From assembly GCF_002778315.1 (NCBI RefSeq), contig NZ_NESA01000001.1:310001-374000 (forward strand): a stretch of 64,000 nucleotides of DNA. Direction: 5' to 3'. The notes beneath the pieces are model-generated. The model was not told the DNA's origin. It worked only from the letters and a program-made list of their open reading frames with translations, and did no database searches. Below are positions 36,439 to 45,343 of the stretch, one piece after another. Numbering within the stretch: the stretch's first letter is position 1; every line of letters begins with the position of its first letter. Origin of the DNA: Limnohabitans sp. JirII-31. GTDB taxonomy: Bacteria > Pseudomonadota > Gammaproteobacteria > Burkholderiales > Burkholderiaceae_C. The position numbers were made by a program, and so were the translations under genes.

Positions 36439-37391
36439 TTTAGCATGGCATGCACAGTGGCCATCACCTGTGCGGCGCTGATGCGCGACTGGGCTTCCAG
36501 CACCGGCGCGTAGCCCACTGGAATGCGCGGCGCACCCAGGCGCTTGACTTTGCAGCCGGTGGCTTCGGCGGCAGTGGCTGCAATCTCAGCGCCAAACCCT
36601 GCGGCTTGCACGGCCTCGTGCACCACCAGCAAATGGCCGGTGCGTGCGCATGAACTGAGCACCGCGTGGCGGTCCCAAGGCCAGATGGTGCGCAGGTCGA
36701 TCAGCTCGACCTCAATGCCTTGTTGCGCCAGTTGCGCACAGGCCTCGGCGCAAATTTGCACCTGCTTGCTCCAGCTCACCAGCGTCACGCGCTGGCCTGC
36801 ACGCAAGGTCTGGGCTTGGCCCAGGGTGGCGGTGTGCGTGGGGTCCACCTCGCCACTCAAACCCCACAGGGTTTTGTGTTCCATATAAACCACCGGGTCG
36901 CCACTGGCCAAGGCGGCACGCAGCAAGCTGTAGTTGTCTTGCGGGGTGGCGGGGCAAACCACCACCACGCCTGGCAGGTGGGCAAACCAGCTCTCCAGCG
37001 ACTGCGAGTGTTGGGCGGCCGAGGCATCCCAAATGCCAATCGGCATGCGCACCACCATCGGCACCCGGCCTTGACCGCCAAACATGAAGCGGTTTTTGGC
37101 GGCTTGGTTGACGATCTCGTCCATGCCGCACAGCGCAAAGTCGACCACGCGCATTTCCACCACCGGGCGCAAACCCGCCAAGGCCATGCCCACGCCCGCG
37201 CCCAAAATAGCCGCTTCGCTGATGGGCGTGTCGATCACACGCTGCGCGCCAAACTGGGCTTGTAGACCTTTGTATTGGCCAAAAATACCGCCGCGTCCCA
37301 CGTCTTCGCCCAGCACCACCACGCTGGCGTCAGCGCTCATCTCGTGTTGCAGGGCCAGCACGGCGGCTTCTGCATAAGTCATCACAGCCAT
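36435..37391 (-). CDS. 2-oxo-acid/acetoin dehydrogenase E1 beta subunit
   Basis: 318 aa transketolase-like protein: MTYAEAAVLALQHEMSAD, VVVLGEDVGRGGIFGQYKGL, DTPISEAAILGAGVGMALAG and the C-terminal LLVVHEAVQAAGFGAEI. It forms the alpha2beta2 E1 that decarboxylates a 2-oxo acid (or cleaves acetoin) with ThDP. ATG 37391 is favoured because GGGAG lies 8 bp upstream; it overlaps the E1-alpha gene by 10 bp. An internal ATG at 37382 would give a TGATG overlap. No E2 or E3 gene is in the window. Confidence 0.9.
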   Translation of the reverse strand: MAVMTYAEAAVLALQHEMSADASVVVLGEDVGRGGIFGQYKGLQAQFGAQRVIDTPISEAAILGAGVGMALAGLRPVVEMRVVDFALCGMDEIVNQAAKNRFMFGGQGRVPMVVRMPIGIWDASAAQHSQSLESWFAHLPGVVVVCPATPQDNYSLLRAALASGDPVVYMEHKTLWGLSGEVDPTHTATLGQAQTLRAGQRVTLVSWSKQVQICAEACAQLAQQGIEVELIDLRTIWPWDRHAVLSSCARTGHLLVVHEAVQAAGFGAEIAATAAEATGCKVKRLGAPRIPVGYAPVLEAQSRISAAQVMATVHAMLK

Positions 37392-38398
37392 TGACCGTCT
37401 CCCAAGGTTTGCACATCGGTGAAGGCCGCGCTGGCCAGGGGCCAAGCCGCAGCATGGGCCACAGCCACGGCAGTGTCGACCTCGGCCTGAGCTTCGCGCG
37501 AGATGGTGTCGAGCACCTGTGCATCGCTGCCGGGCAGCGACAGGTAGTGCTGACGGGCGCGTGCAATGGGGTCGGTCAGCAGGGCTGCTTGCAGTTCAGC
37601 TGGGTCGCGGTAAGCGGCCAGGTCCACCGACACATGGCCTTTGACACGGTAGGTGTGGGCATGCAGCAAGCGCGGGCCACTGCCGCCACGTACTTGCGCC
37701 ACCAGCTGTGCGGCGCTGGCATGCACGGCCAACACGTCGTTGCCATCCACTTTTTCGGCAGGAATGTCCAAGCTCGCGGCGCGTGCAGATGCCCCAGCGC
37801 CAGCGGTCATGGGGCCGCTCGCTGTGGTGGCGCTCCAGCGGTTGTCTTCACACACAAACAACACCGGCAGTTGGTACACCTGCGCCCAGTTGAGCGCTTC
37901 TAAAAAAGGCCCCCGGTTGATCGCGCCATCGCCAAAAAAACACACGGTGATGCCGCTGCGCTGTTGCAGCTTTTGCGCATGGGCCGCACCCACGGCAATG
38001 GGCAGGCCGGCTGCCACCACGCCGTTGGCACCCAGCATGCCCACCGAAAAATCGGCAATGTGCATCGAGCCGCCCTTGCCGCCGTTGGTGCCGTCGGCTT
38101 TGCCAAACAACTCGTTCATCATGCGCTGCAAGTTGGCACCTTTGGCCAAGGTGTGGCCATGGCCACGGTGGGTAGAGGTCAGGTAGTCGTCGGCGCGTAA
38201 ATGGGCGCACACGCCCGCAGGCACGGCCTCTTGTCCGGTGGACAAGTGCAGCGGGCCGCGCACTTTGGCACTGCCGTCGGCTGACTTGCCATAGGCGCTC
38301 ACGCCACCTTGGCTGGCTTGCTCGGCGGCGTTTTCAAATGCGCGAATGCGCACCATGGTGCGGTAGAGCGCAAGCAGTGTTTCGGTCTCTGGGGTCAA
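37382..38398 (-). CDS. 2-oxo-acid/acetoin dehydrogenase E1 alpha subunit
   Basis: 338 aa with the ThDP motif GDGAINRG ending at CEDN, THRGHGHTLAKG in the active-site region and the phosphorylation-loop-like YRVKGHVSVDL. The protein starts at TTG 38398, supported by a strong GGAGGAG 5 bp upstream. Acetoin-type E1 alpha is the closest general match, but the 2-oxo acid is not known. It lies 25 bp after the LysE gene and overlaps E1 beta. Confidence 0.9.
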   Translation of the reverse strand: MTPETETLLALYRTMVRIRAFENAAEQASQGGVSAYGKSADGSAKVRGPLHLSTGQEAVPAGVCAHLRADDYLTSTHRGHGHTLAKGANLQRMMNELFGKADGTNGGKGGSMHIADFSVGMLGANGVVAAGLPIAVGAAHAQKLQQRSGITVCFFGDGAINRGPFLEALNWAQVYQLPVLFVCEDNRWSATTASGPMTAGAGASARAASLDIPAEKVDGNDVLAVHASAAQLVAQVRGGSGPRLLHAHTYRVKGHVSVDLAAYRDPAELQAALLTDPIARARQHYLSLPGSDAQVLDTISREAQAEVDTAVAVAHAAAWPLASAAFTDVQTLGDGQWL

Positions 38399-38423
38399 GG
38401 TGTCTCCTCCAGGTTGTAGGGTG

Positions 38424-39035
38424 TCAGAGCTGGGTCATCCAAAGTGCTGTAGCGACCAAGACAGCCGCCATGCAGCGGTTGAATAGGCGCAAGCGTTGGT
38501 GCGTTTGGTGGGGCCCACTCAGCCAGTCACGCAGCAGCGAGCCTACCAGCGCGTAGGTCAGGTTGCTGACCAAACCAAAGACTAGCATCAACGGCAAGAT
38601 CACGGCAAAGCGTTGCAGCGCATCGTCGTGCCCAGCCATCCAGCCTGCCACCACGGTCAAGGCCAGCATCCAGGCCTTGATGTTCAAAAATTGCAACAAC
38701 ACGCCTTGCGCAAAACCCACCCGCAATGCTGCGCCGTCGGCAGCCACCAAACTCCGTGTGCGCGCCAGTTTGAAGGCCAGCCACAGCAAGTAGCCCACGC
38801 CCACGCTTTGTATTGCCAAGCGCAGCATAGGCCAAGCCAGCACCAAGCTGCCCACGCCTGCGGCGCACACGCACAGCAGCAGGCCCCATCCCACCGGCAC
38901 CGCCAACACAAAACGCAGCGCATGGCGCAACCCCAAGTTGGCCGCCAGTGCGGTCGACAAGGTGGTGTTGGGCCCGGGGGTGAAGCTGGTCAAGGTGGCC
39001 AGCACCAGCAAGGCCGTGAGCTCGCTCGGCGGCAA
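38424..39035 (-). CDS. LysE/RhtB family exporter
   Basis: 203 aa, six hydrophobic segments, with the family signature TSFTPGPNTTLSTALAANLG near the N terminus. These carriers export amino acids or related small molecules. The predicted TTG start directly abuts the TAA of the upstream GST gene, with no gap. It stands inside the GST-LysE-E1-TRAP run, so an exporter and an importer are transcribed together. Confidence 0.88.
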   Translation of the reverse strand: MPPSELTALLVLATLTSFTPGPNTTLSTALAANLGLRHALRFVLAVPVGWGLLLCVCAAGVGSLVLAWPMLRLAIQSVGVGYLLWLAFKLARTRSLVAADGAALRVGFAQGVLLQFLNIKAWMLALTVVAGWMAGHDDALQRFAVILPLMLVFGLVSNLTYALVGSLLRDWLSGPHQTHQRLRLFNRCMAAVLVATALWMTQL

Positions 39036-39728
39036 TTACTTTTTCAAGCGTTCGTTTTGCGGAAACATGAAACGTTTGGCCTCATCGTCCAACTCGGCTT
39101 TGAAGGTGCTGCGGGTTTTCAGCGCTTCAGCACGCTGCGCGGCAGGGCGTGCATTGATCTCATCGAGCAAGCGCTTGATGTGTGGGTACACCGTCCATGG
39201 GTTTTCCAGACCCAACACATAAGGCACCATGCGTGCCCAGCCCCAAAACGCCATGTCAACGATGGAGTAGTGCTCGCCCAGCATGTAGTGGTGGGTGCTC
39301 AGGTGTTCGTTGATCACGCCCCAATGCCGATGCGCCTCAAAGTCGTAGCGGTTCAAGGCATATTCTTTGGGCTCAGGCGCTGCATGGCGAAAGTGCACCG
39401 ACTGACCCGAGAAAGGGCCAATACCCGAGGCAATGAACATCAGCCAAGACAGCATTTGTCCGCGCTCGGCGCTGTTGGCCTGCAAGGGCACAAACTTCTT
39501 CTCGCGATCGGCCAAGAACAACAAAATCGCGTTGCTGTCGAACACCGTCACCTCACCGTCCACGATGGCTGGCACCTTGCTGTTGGGGTTGACTTGCTTG
39601 AACGCGGGGTCGAACTGTTGCCCTTTGCGGGTGTCTACGGGGATGGCCTCGTAGGGCAAGCCCAGCTCTTCGAGCAGCAGCGCAATCTTCATGGGGTTGG
39701 GTGCTGCGTTGTAATAGAACTTGAGCAT
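39036..39728 (-). CDS. Glutathione S-transferase family protein
   Basis: 230 aa. The N-terminal thioredoxin-like domain (MLKFYYNAAPNPMKIALLLE, NPNSKVPAIVDG, VFDSNAILLFLAD) is followed by an all-helical domain. The catalytic position (Asn/Pro near 10-12) fits the Ser/Cys-lacking bacterial GSTs related to YghU/YfcG. AGGAG lies 7 bp before ATG 39728. First gene of the seven-gene minus-strand run ending at dctP. A role in disulfide reduction or removal of an electrophilic intermediate is plausible. Confidence 0.88.
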   Translation of the reverse strand: MLKFYYNAAPNPMKIALLLEELGLPYEAIPVDTRKGQQFDPAFKQVNPNSKVPAIVDGEVTVFDSNAILLFLADREKKFVPLQANSAERGQMLSWLMFIASGIGPFSGQSVHFRHAAPEPKEYALNRYDFEAHRHWGVINEHLSTHHYMLGEHYSIVDMAFWGWARMVPYVLGLENPWTVYPHIKRLLDEINARPAAQRAEALKTRSTFKAELDDEAKRFMFPQNERLKK

Positions 39729-39828
39729 GCGGTGTCTCCTGAGGCAGTGGTTAGAAGCTGTCATTCTATGGACAGGACTTGGGGCGTTTTGATGCTGTAA
39801 TCTGCCCATTCATCACCAAGGAGACACG

Positions 39829-41001
39829 ATGCAAAAAAGACACATGATGGCCCTGACCGCTGCCTGCCTGATGGGCTTGGGTTTGACCACGGCACAGGCC
39901 CAAGACGACACCTTCAAGGTCGGCCTGCTGTTGCCCATGACGGGACCCTTTGCGTCCACCGGCAAGCAGCTCGAAGCAGGGGCCCGTTTGTACTTGGCGC
40001 AAAACGGCAGTACCGTGGCTGGCAAAAAAATTGAACTCATCTTGCGCGACGACACCAGCACACCCGATGTGACCAAGCGCTTGGCCCAAGAGTTGGTGGT
40101 GAACCAAAAAGTCAATGTGTTGGCAGGCTTTGGCTTGACCCCCTTGGCCTTTGCCACCGCACCCGTGGCCACCCAATCCAAAACACCGATGGTGGTCATG
40201 GCTGCTGCGACTTCCAGCATCACCCAGGCGTCGCCCTACATCGTGCGTTCGAGCTTCACCGTGCCTCAGGTGGTGACGGCCCTGGCCGATTGGGCCTACA
40301 AAAACAACATCAAAAAAGTGGTCAGCTTGGTCACCGACTACGGCCCTGGCGTGGACTCTGAAAAGTTTTTCAAAGACACCTTCATTGCCAACGGCGGTGT
40401 GGTGGTTGAGACCTTGCGCGTGCCCTTGCGCAACCCCGACTTCGCCCCGTTCTTGCAAAAAGTGCGTGACGCCAAGCCCGATGCCTTGTTTGCCTTTGTG
40501 CCTGCCGGCGTGGGCACTGCTTTGATGAAGCAGTTCACCGAGCGCGGCTTGGACAAAGCTGGCATCAAGGTGATTGCCGAAGGCAGCGTGACCGACGACG
40601 ACATCTTGAACGACATGGGCGAGGTGGCTTTAGGCTTGGTCACCGCACACCACTACTCGGCGGCGCACAACTCGCCACAGAACAAAAAGTTCGTCGAGGC
40701 CTTTGCCAAAGCCAACAACGGCATGCGCCCCAACTTCATGGCCGTGGGTGCCTACGACGGCATGCGCGTGATTGTGGAAGCCCTCAAAGCCACCCAGGGC
40801 AAGGGCGACGGCGACGCCTTGTTGGCCGCCATGAAAGGCCAGATTTTTGAGAGCCCACGTGGCTCAATGTACATCGACGCGCAAACCCGTGACGTGGTGC
40901 ACAACATCTACATCCGCAAGGTCGAGCGCAAAAACGGCCAGCTCTACAACACCGAAATTGAGACCATCAAAGACGTGAAAGATCCCGGCAAAGCCCGCTG
41001 A
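39829..41001 (+). CDS. LivK-type ABC transporter substrate-binding protein
   Basis: 390 aa. The signal peptide ends at TTAQA; the mature part begins DTFKVGLLLPMTGPFASTGK, the hallmark of type I periplasmic proteins for branched-chain amino acids, amides or aromatic acids. AAGGAG precedes ATG 39829. No liv permease or ATPase genes are nearby. An MFS gene follows after 18 bp, so this receptor is either an orphan that borrows another transporter or works in sensing. Confidence 0.9.
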   Translation: MQKRHMMALTAACLMGLGLTTAQAQDDTFKVGLLLPMTGPFASTGKQLEAGARLYLAQNGSTVAGKKIELILRDDTSTPDVTKRLAQELVVNQKVNVLAGFGLTPLAFATAPVATQSKTPMVVMAAATSSITQASPYIVRSSFTVPQVVTALADWAYKNNIKKVVSLVTDYGPGVDSEKFFKDTFIANGGVVVETLRVPLRNPDFAPFLQKVRDAKPDALFAFVPAGVGTALMKQFTERGLDKAGIKVIAEGSVTDDDILNDMGEVALGLVTAHHYSAAHNSPQNKKFVEAFAKANNGMRPNFMAVGAYDGMRVIVEALKATQGKGDGDALLAAMKGQIFESPRGSMYIDAQTRDVVHNIYIRKVERKNGQLYNTEIETIKDVKDPGKAR

Positions 41002-41019
41002 TCTTTTTCATCTGAAGTC

Positions 41020-42291
41020 ATGCCCAGCACACCGGCCAGTGCCGACCTGATTGACTCGCGCTACGCTGCGTGGCGCTTGCTCACCACCCTGGTGTTGGTG
41101 ACGTTGGGCAACAGCAGCATGTATGTGGTGTCCGTGGTGCTGCCCACGGTACAAGCGGAATTCGGCGTCAACCGCGCTGACGCTTCGCTGCCCTATACCT
41201 TCATGATGATTTGTCTGGGCTTGGGCGGCTTGTGGACGGGCAAGTGGGCCGACCGCTACGGCATCACCCCGGTGCTGCAAGTGGGCTCGGTCGCGGTGTG
41301 CGCGGGCTTTGTGTTGGCCGGCATGTCGGGCAGCATCTGGACTTTTGGTTTGGCCCATGGTTTGTTGCTGGGCTTGTTGGGTGGGGCTTCCACCTTTGCG
41401 CCCCTCATGGCCGACACCTCGTTGTGGTGGAACAAACGCCGTGGCATGGCCGTGGCCATTTGTGCCAGCGGCAACTACGTGGCGGGCACCTTCTGGCCAC
41501 CGGTGGCACAGTGGGGCATCGAGACCATTGGTTGGCGCCACACCTACATTGGCATGGGGCTGGTGTGTGGTGCGGGCATGGCCTTGCTGTCTTTGCGCAT
41601 GCGTCAGCGCCCGCCCATGGTGGTGCTCACGCCTGCCGCCTCACCTGAGCGCGCGTTGCAAAGTGTGCCCATAGCGGCCACTGCACGTCCCTTTGGCCTG
41701 AGCCTCAACCACGCGCAGTGGCTGTTGTGTGTGTCGGGGGTGGCTTGTTGTGTGGCCATGTCGATGCCGCAGGTGCACATCGTGGCGTATTGCACCGACC
41801 TGGGCTTTGGCGCCGCGCGTGGTGCCGAAATGCTGTCTCTCATGCTTGGCTGCGGCATCGTCAGTCGCTTGGCCTCGGGTTGGATTTGCGACCACATTGG
41901 TGGCATTCGCACCTTGTTGCTGGGGGCGAGCTTGCAGGGCTTGGCCTTGTTGCTGTTCTTACCCTTCGATGGCCTGGTGCCGCTCTACCTCATCTCGGCC
42001 ATGTTTGGTTTGTTCCAGGGTGGCATCGTGCCGTCCTACGCCATCATCGTGCGCGAACACTTCCCGCCTCAAGAGGCCGGGGCGCGCGTGGGGGCTGTGA
42101 TCATGGCCACCTTGGTCGGCATGGCGCTGGGTGGCTGGATGTCGGGCAAGGTGTTTGACTTGACGGGCTCTTACCAAGCAGCCTTCCTCAACGGCATCGC
42201 TTGGAACTTAGTCACTGTCTCCATTGCCGCTTGGCTGTACTGGCGGGTGGTGCGAAACAAGCGTCAAGCAGCTTTGGCAAACTCAGCCTGA
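41020..42291 (+). CDS. MFS transporter, monocarboxylate/oxalate-formate antiporter-like
   Basis: 423 aa with twelve hydrophobic segments. GKWADRYGITP is the MFS loop 2-3 signature, and SLWWNKRRGMAVAICASG is typical of the OFA/monocarboxylate branch. It probably carries a small organic acid. Co-directional with the LivK-type gene. Its last 28 bp overlap the convergent GST gene. Confidence 0.87.
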   Translation: MPSTPASADLIDSRYAAWRLLTTLVLVTLGNSSMYVVSVVLPTVQAEFGVNRADASLPYTFMMICLGLGGLWTGKWADRYGITPVLQVGSVAVCAGFVLAGMSGSIWTFGLAHGLLLGLLGGASTFAPLMADTSLWWNKRRGMAVAICASGNYVAGTFWPPVAQWGIETIGWRHTYIGMGLVCGAGMALLSLRMRQRPPMVVLTPAASPERALQSVPIAATARPFGLSLNHAQWLLCVSGVACCVAMSMPQVHIVAYCTDLGFGAARGAEMLSLMLGCGIVSRLASGWICDHIGGIRTLLLGASLQGLALLLFLPFDGLVPLYLISAMFGLFQGGIVPSYAIIVREHFPPQEAGARVGAVIMATLVGMALGGWMSGKVFDLTGSYQAAFLNGIAWNLVTVSIAAWLYWRVVRNKRQAALANSA

Positions 42292-42908
42292 ATCTGCGCT
42301 TCGTAGGCCAGCAACTTTTGCACACTGGCGCGCTGCTCCATGCGGTGCATGTGGGCCATGCAATTCTTGAAACCCGACACATCGGGTTTGAACTGCGTGG
42401 CACGACGGAAACACCAGTAAAAGTAGGCGTCGACACAACTGAAGTGGTCCATGAACCACTCGCGTCCTGCCAATAAATCGTCGGCAATTTGGAGCATCTC
42501 AAACAAGGAGTGCGAGGCCAGTTCTCGCACGTTGTTGGCGGCACCTTCCAGTGTGCAATAGCGCTCGGTGCGGGCTTGCTGCGTGAGCTTGGGGTGAATG
42601 CCCGATGCGCACCAGGCCATCAAGGAAATCGCCTTCACATAAGCCATGGGGTCTTGGGGCAACAACTTGGCCTCTGGAAATTGACGCGCAATCCAAATTT
42701 GAATGGCCACGTTTTCGGTCAACGGTTCGCCATCAATGATCAGCGTGGGCACTTTGGCTTTGGGGTTGATGCGCAAATACTCCGGGCTGTTGTGCTGGTT
42801 CTTGCCGAGGTTGATGGGCATCGGTTCGAACTCGGCGCCTGCTTCGGTGAGCAAGATGTAGGGCACCAAAGAGCAGGCGAGGGGGCAGTAGGCGAGGGTG
42901 AGTTTCAT
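42264..42908 (-). CDS. Glutathione S-transferase family protein
   Basis: 214 aa. The N-terminal domain MKLTLAYCPLACSLVPYILL has Cys at the catalytic position, as in beta-class bacterial GSTs; NPKAKVPTLIIDGEPLTENVA is the glutathione-binding loop. A helical C-terminal domain follows. It is translated 18 bp after an NTF2-like gene and a Bug gene, forming a three-gene minus-strand unit (Bug, NTF2-like, GST). Possibly it handles a glutathione-dependent isomerisation or dehalogenation step. Confidence 0.88.
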   Translation of the reverse strand: MKLTLAYCPLACSLVPYILLTEAGAEFEPMPINLGKNQHNSPEYLRINPKAKVPTLIIDGEPLTENVAIQIWIARQFPEAKLLPQDPMAYVKAISLMAWCASGIHPKLTQQARTERYCTLEGAANNVRELASHSLFEMLQIADDLLAGREWFMDHFSCVDAYFYWCFRRATQFKPDVSGFKNCMAHMHRMEQRASVQKLLAYEAQIQAEFAKAA

Positions 42909-42926
42909 GGAGGGTGTCTTTCAAAA

Positions 42927-43532
42927 TCAAGTGTTGAGCCAGGCAAGGCCTTCAGCATACAAGCGTGTCAGCACCTCGCTGTTGGGGGTGGGCAAGCCTT
43001 CGGTGATGGTGGCGCCCCCTTGTGCTTGCATGTACGCCAAATGGCGGTAGCCCTCGGGGTGTTTGGCCAATTGCGCGGGGTCGAGTTGCAGCGTTGCGGC
43101 GGGGTCGAGCACATCCATGCGGTCTTTTTCGTAAATTGGCACGCGCTTTTGAATGCGCCATGCATCGCCCTGGCGGACAAACTGGTCAAAAAAGCGACCG
43201 TAGCAGGTGATGTCCACCTCGACGCCATGCACCATGCCACGTGCCAGCAAGATCATGCGCGTCTCGGCCAGGGCTTTGTCGCCTTGGATGTCAATGGTTG
43301 CCGCGCCAATGAAGTGCTGGGCCTTGGCGCCACGCTTGGCTGCTTCTGTCGAGCGGTTCACAAATTCATGGGCAGGCCCGACAAACCACGTGGTGTACAT
43401 GGTGGCGTCGGCTGTGTAGAACGAACGCAATAGGTCCCAACGGCCGGCATCGCGTGCCAAGCCCCAGTCTTGAACCACCTGTGTGATGGTGGCACGGTCC
43501 ATCAGGGTTTGAAGTGCTGTGGATGTGGTCAT
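42927..43532 (-). CDS. SnoaL/NTF2-like protein
   Basis: 201 aa. It reads as a cone-shaped NTF2-like fold (LMDRATITQVVQDWGLARD, WDLLRSFYTADATMY, GRFFDQFVRQGDAWRIQKR), similar to the small subunits and isomerases called SnoaL_4 or aromatic-ring dioxygenase beta-like proteins. No large dioxygenase subunit is nearby, so an isomerase, hydratase or binding role is equally possible. It begins 2 bp after the Bug stop, indicating coupling. Confidence 0.75.
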   Translation of the reverse strand: MTTSTALQTLMDRATITQVVQDWGLARDAGRWDLLRSFYTADATMYTTWFVGPAHEFVNRSTEAAKRGAKAQHFIGAATIDIQGDKALAETRMILLARGMVHGVEVDITCYGRFFDQFVRQGDAWRIQKRVPIYEKDRMDVLDPAATLQLDPAQLAKHPEGYRHLAYMQAQGGATITEGLPTPNSEVLTRLYAEGLAWLNT

Positions 43533-43534
43533 GT

Positions 43535-44512
43535 TCACTCTGCCTTGATGCCGGCTTGGCGTAAAAATTGTGGCCACTTTTCAGCTTCTGCTTTCACATA
43601 ACGCTCGGTGTCTTTGAGGTTCATGTTGAGTGGGCGCACGCCTGAAGTTTCGAGGCGTTTGCGCAAGTCAGGCTGTTGCATGACCTTGCCCATGGCAGCG
43701 CGCAATTTGTCAAGAACCACGCTGGGGGTTTGGGATGGGGCAAAAATACCAATCCAGCTCTCCAACACCAAGCCAGGCAAACCAGCTTCACGACCAAATG
43801 GGACATGGGGCAACAAGGGGTCGCGGCTGGCGTTGGAGGTGACGATGGCCTTGACGCGCTCACCCTCCAAGAACGGACGCACCGTGGCGGTGTTGTCAAA
43901 GAACAAGTCCACTCGGCCACCAAACAAATCGGTGTAAGCGGGTTGTGCGCCCTTGTAAGGCACTTCCAAAATATTCACACTCGCCAAGCTCTTGAGCAAG
44001 GCGGCCGCCACATGTTGACCCGTGCCTGCACCGCCCGTGGCAATGGTCAGTTTGCCGGGGTTGGCGCGGGCGTAGTCGATCACCTCTTGCAGTGTCGACA
44101 GAGGCAGGTCTTTGCGCGCAATCAAGGTGTACGAAAACGAGCCTGCCAAGGCCACCGGCACAAAGTCGGTGACCGGGTTGTAAGGCAGCTTGTCGTACAG
44201 GCCAGGTGTGAACGCAATATTGGCCAGACCGCCCACCAGCAAGGTGTAGCCATCGGGCGCTGCTGCGGCAGCGGCTTGGGTGCCCACCACTGTGCCTGAA
44301 CCTGTGCGGTTCTCGACAACCATGGATTGACCGAGTTCGGACGAGAGCTTTTCAGCCAACAAGCGCCCCACCAAGTCGTAGCCGCCACCGGGCGCGGTCG
44401 GCACGATCAGACGCATGGGTTTGGACGGATAACTTTGTGCTGTGGCGACCCCGCAGAAAAGTGCAACCGCAAACCATGTTGTTTGCGTCAATCGGTATAC
44501 AAAACGATGCAT
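43535..44512 (-). CDS. Bug/TctC tripartite tricarboxylate receptor (7 of 10)
   Basis: 325 aa. The leader ends near GVATAQ; the mature opening is YPSKPMRLIVPTAPGGGYDL, with DGYTLLVGGLA later. It is translationally coupled to the NTF2-like gene downstream and divergent from a nitroreductase gene across ~150 bp. Confidence 0.93.
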   Translation of the reverse strand: MHRFVYRLTQTTWFAVALFCGVATAQSYPSKPMRLIVPTAPGGGYDLVGRLLAEKLSSELGQSMVVENRTGSGTVVGTQAAAAAAPDGYTLLVGGLANIAFTPGLYDKLPYNPVTDFVPVALAGSFSYTLIARKDLPLSTLQEVIDYARANPGKLTIATGGAGTGQHVAAALLKSLASVNILEVPYKGAQPAYTDLFGGRVDLFFDNTATVRPFLEGERVKAIVTSNASRDPLLPHVPFGREAGLPGLVLESWIGIFAPSQTPSVVLDKLRAAMGKVMQQPDLRKRLETSGVRPLNMNLKDTERYVKAEAEKWPQFLRQAGIKAE

Positions 44513-44664
44513 GAATTGGGCCTTGTTTGTCTCGGTCTATGTTGCTAGGGCTGCGGCAGTCTAGTGACGCAAGTCCTTGCGCAGAAGATGTCAAATTCTT
44601 CAGGGTGATCGCAATAACGGATACCTGTGTTCGAATACAGCCTTGACGAACTAGGAAGATGTGA

Positions 44665-45303
44665 ATGTCTGAGCTGCTGAATAAATTGCGATGGCGCTAT
44701 GCCGCCAAAAAACTCGATCCCACCCAAGCGGTGCCACAAGACAAGGTGGACCGTATCTTGGAGGCTGCCCGTCTCGCCCCCACCTCCAGCGGTTTGCAGC
44801 CGTTTGAAATTTATGTGATCAAAAACAAGGCCCTGCGCGAAAAAATCAAGCCTTTGGCGTTTGGCCAACAGCAAGTCGAAGATTGCTCGCATCTGCTGGT
44901 GTTTGCCGCGTGGGACAACTACACCCCCGAGCGCATCAACATGATGTTTGACCTGACCAATACAGAACGCAACTTTGTCAGCGAAGGTGGTGAGAACTAC
45001 CGCCAGATGCTGCTGGCCAACTACCCCAAGCGCGACGCCGAAGTCAACTTTGAGCACGCTGCCAAGCAGGCCTACATTGGTTTGACGGCCGCCATGATTT
45101 CTGCGGCCTTCGAAGGCGTGGACTGCACCCCCATGGAAGGTTTTGATCCCAAGGGCCTGGACGAACTGCTGGGCTTGCGTGCCAAGGGTTTGCGCAGCGT
45201 GGTGATCTTGCCCCTGGGCTACCGCGAGGCCGACAAAGATTGGTTGGTCAACCTCAAAAAGGTTCGCCGCCCCAACGACCAGTTCATCACCGAGATCGAC
45301 TGA
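44665..45303 (+). CDS. Nitroreductase family oxidoreductase (NfsB-like)
   Basis: 212 aa FMN-dependent enzyme. FMN contacts are seen in RWRYAAKKLD, ARLAPTSSGLQPFEIYVI and the C-terminal VVILPLGYRE. This family uses NAD(P)H to reduce nitro groups, quinones or enones. AGGAAG lies 8 bp before ATG 44665. A good intrinsic terminator follows at once, so it is probably a single-gene transcript. Confidence 0.88.
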   Translation: MSELLNKLRWRYAAKKLDPTQAVPQDKVDRILEAARLAPTSSGLQPFEIYVIKNKALREKIKPLAFGQQQVEDCSHLLVFAAWDNYTPERINMMFDLTNTERNFVSEGGENYRQMLLANYPKRDAEVNFEHAAKQAYIGLTAAMISAAFEGVDCTPMEGFDPKGLDELLGLRAKGLRSVVILPLGYREADKDWLVNLKKVRRPNDQFITEID

Positions 45304-45310
45304 GCGGCAA

Positions 45311-45343
45311 AAGGTCTCAGTCCACCGAGACCTTCACTTTTTT
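45311..45343 (+). terminator. Intrinsic terminator of the nitroreductase gene
   Basis: AAGGTCTC and GAGACCTT form a perfect 8-bp stem with an 8-base loop, followed by CAC and six T. It begins 7 bp after the nitroreductase stop. Its downstream arm lies inside the 3' end of the convergent Bug gene. Confidence 0.8.
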
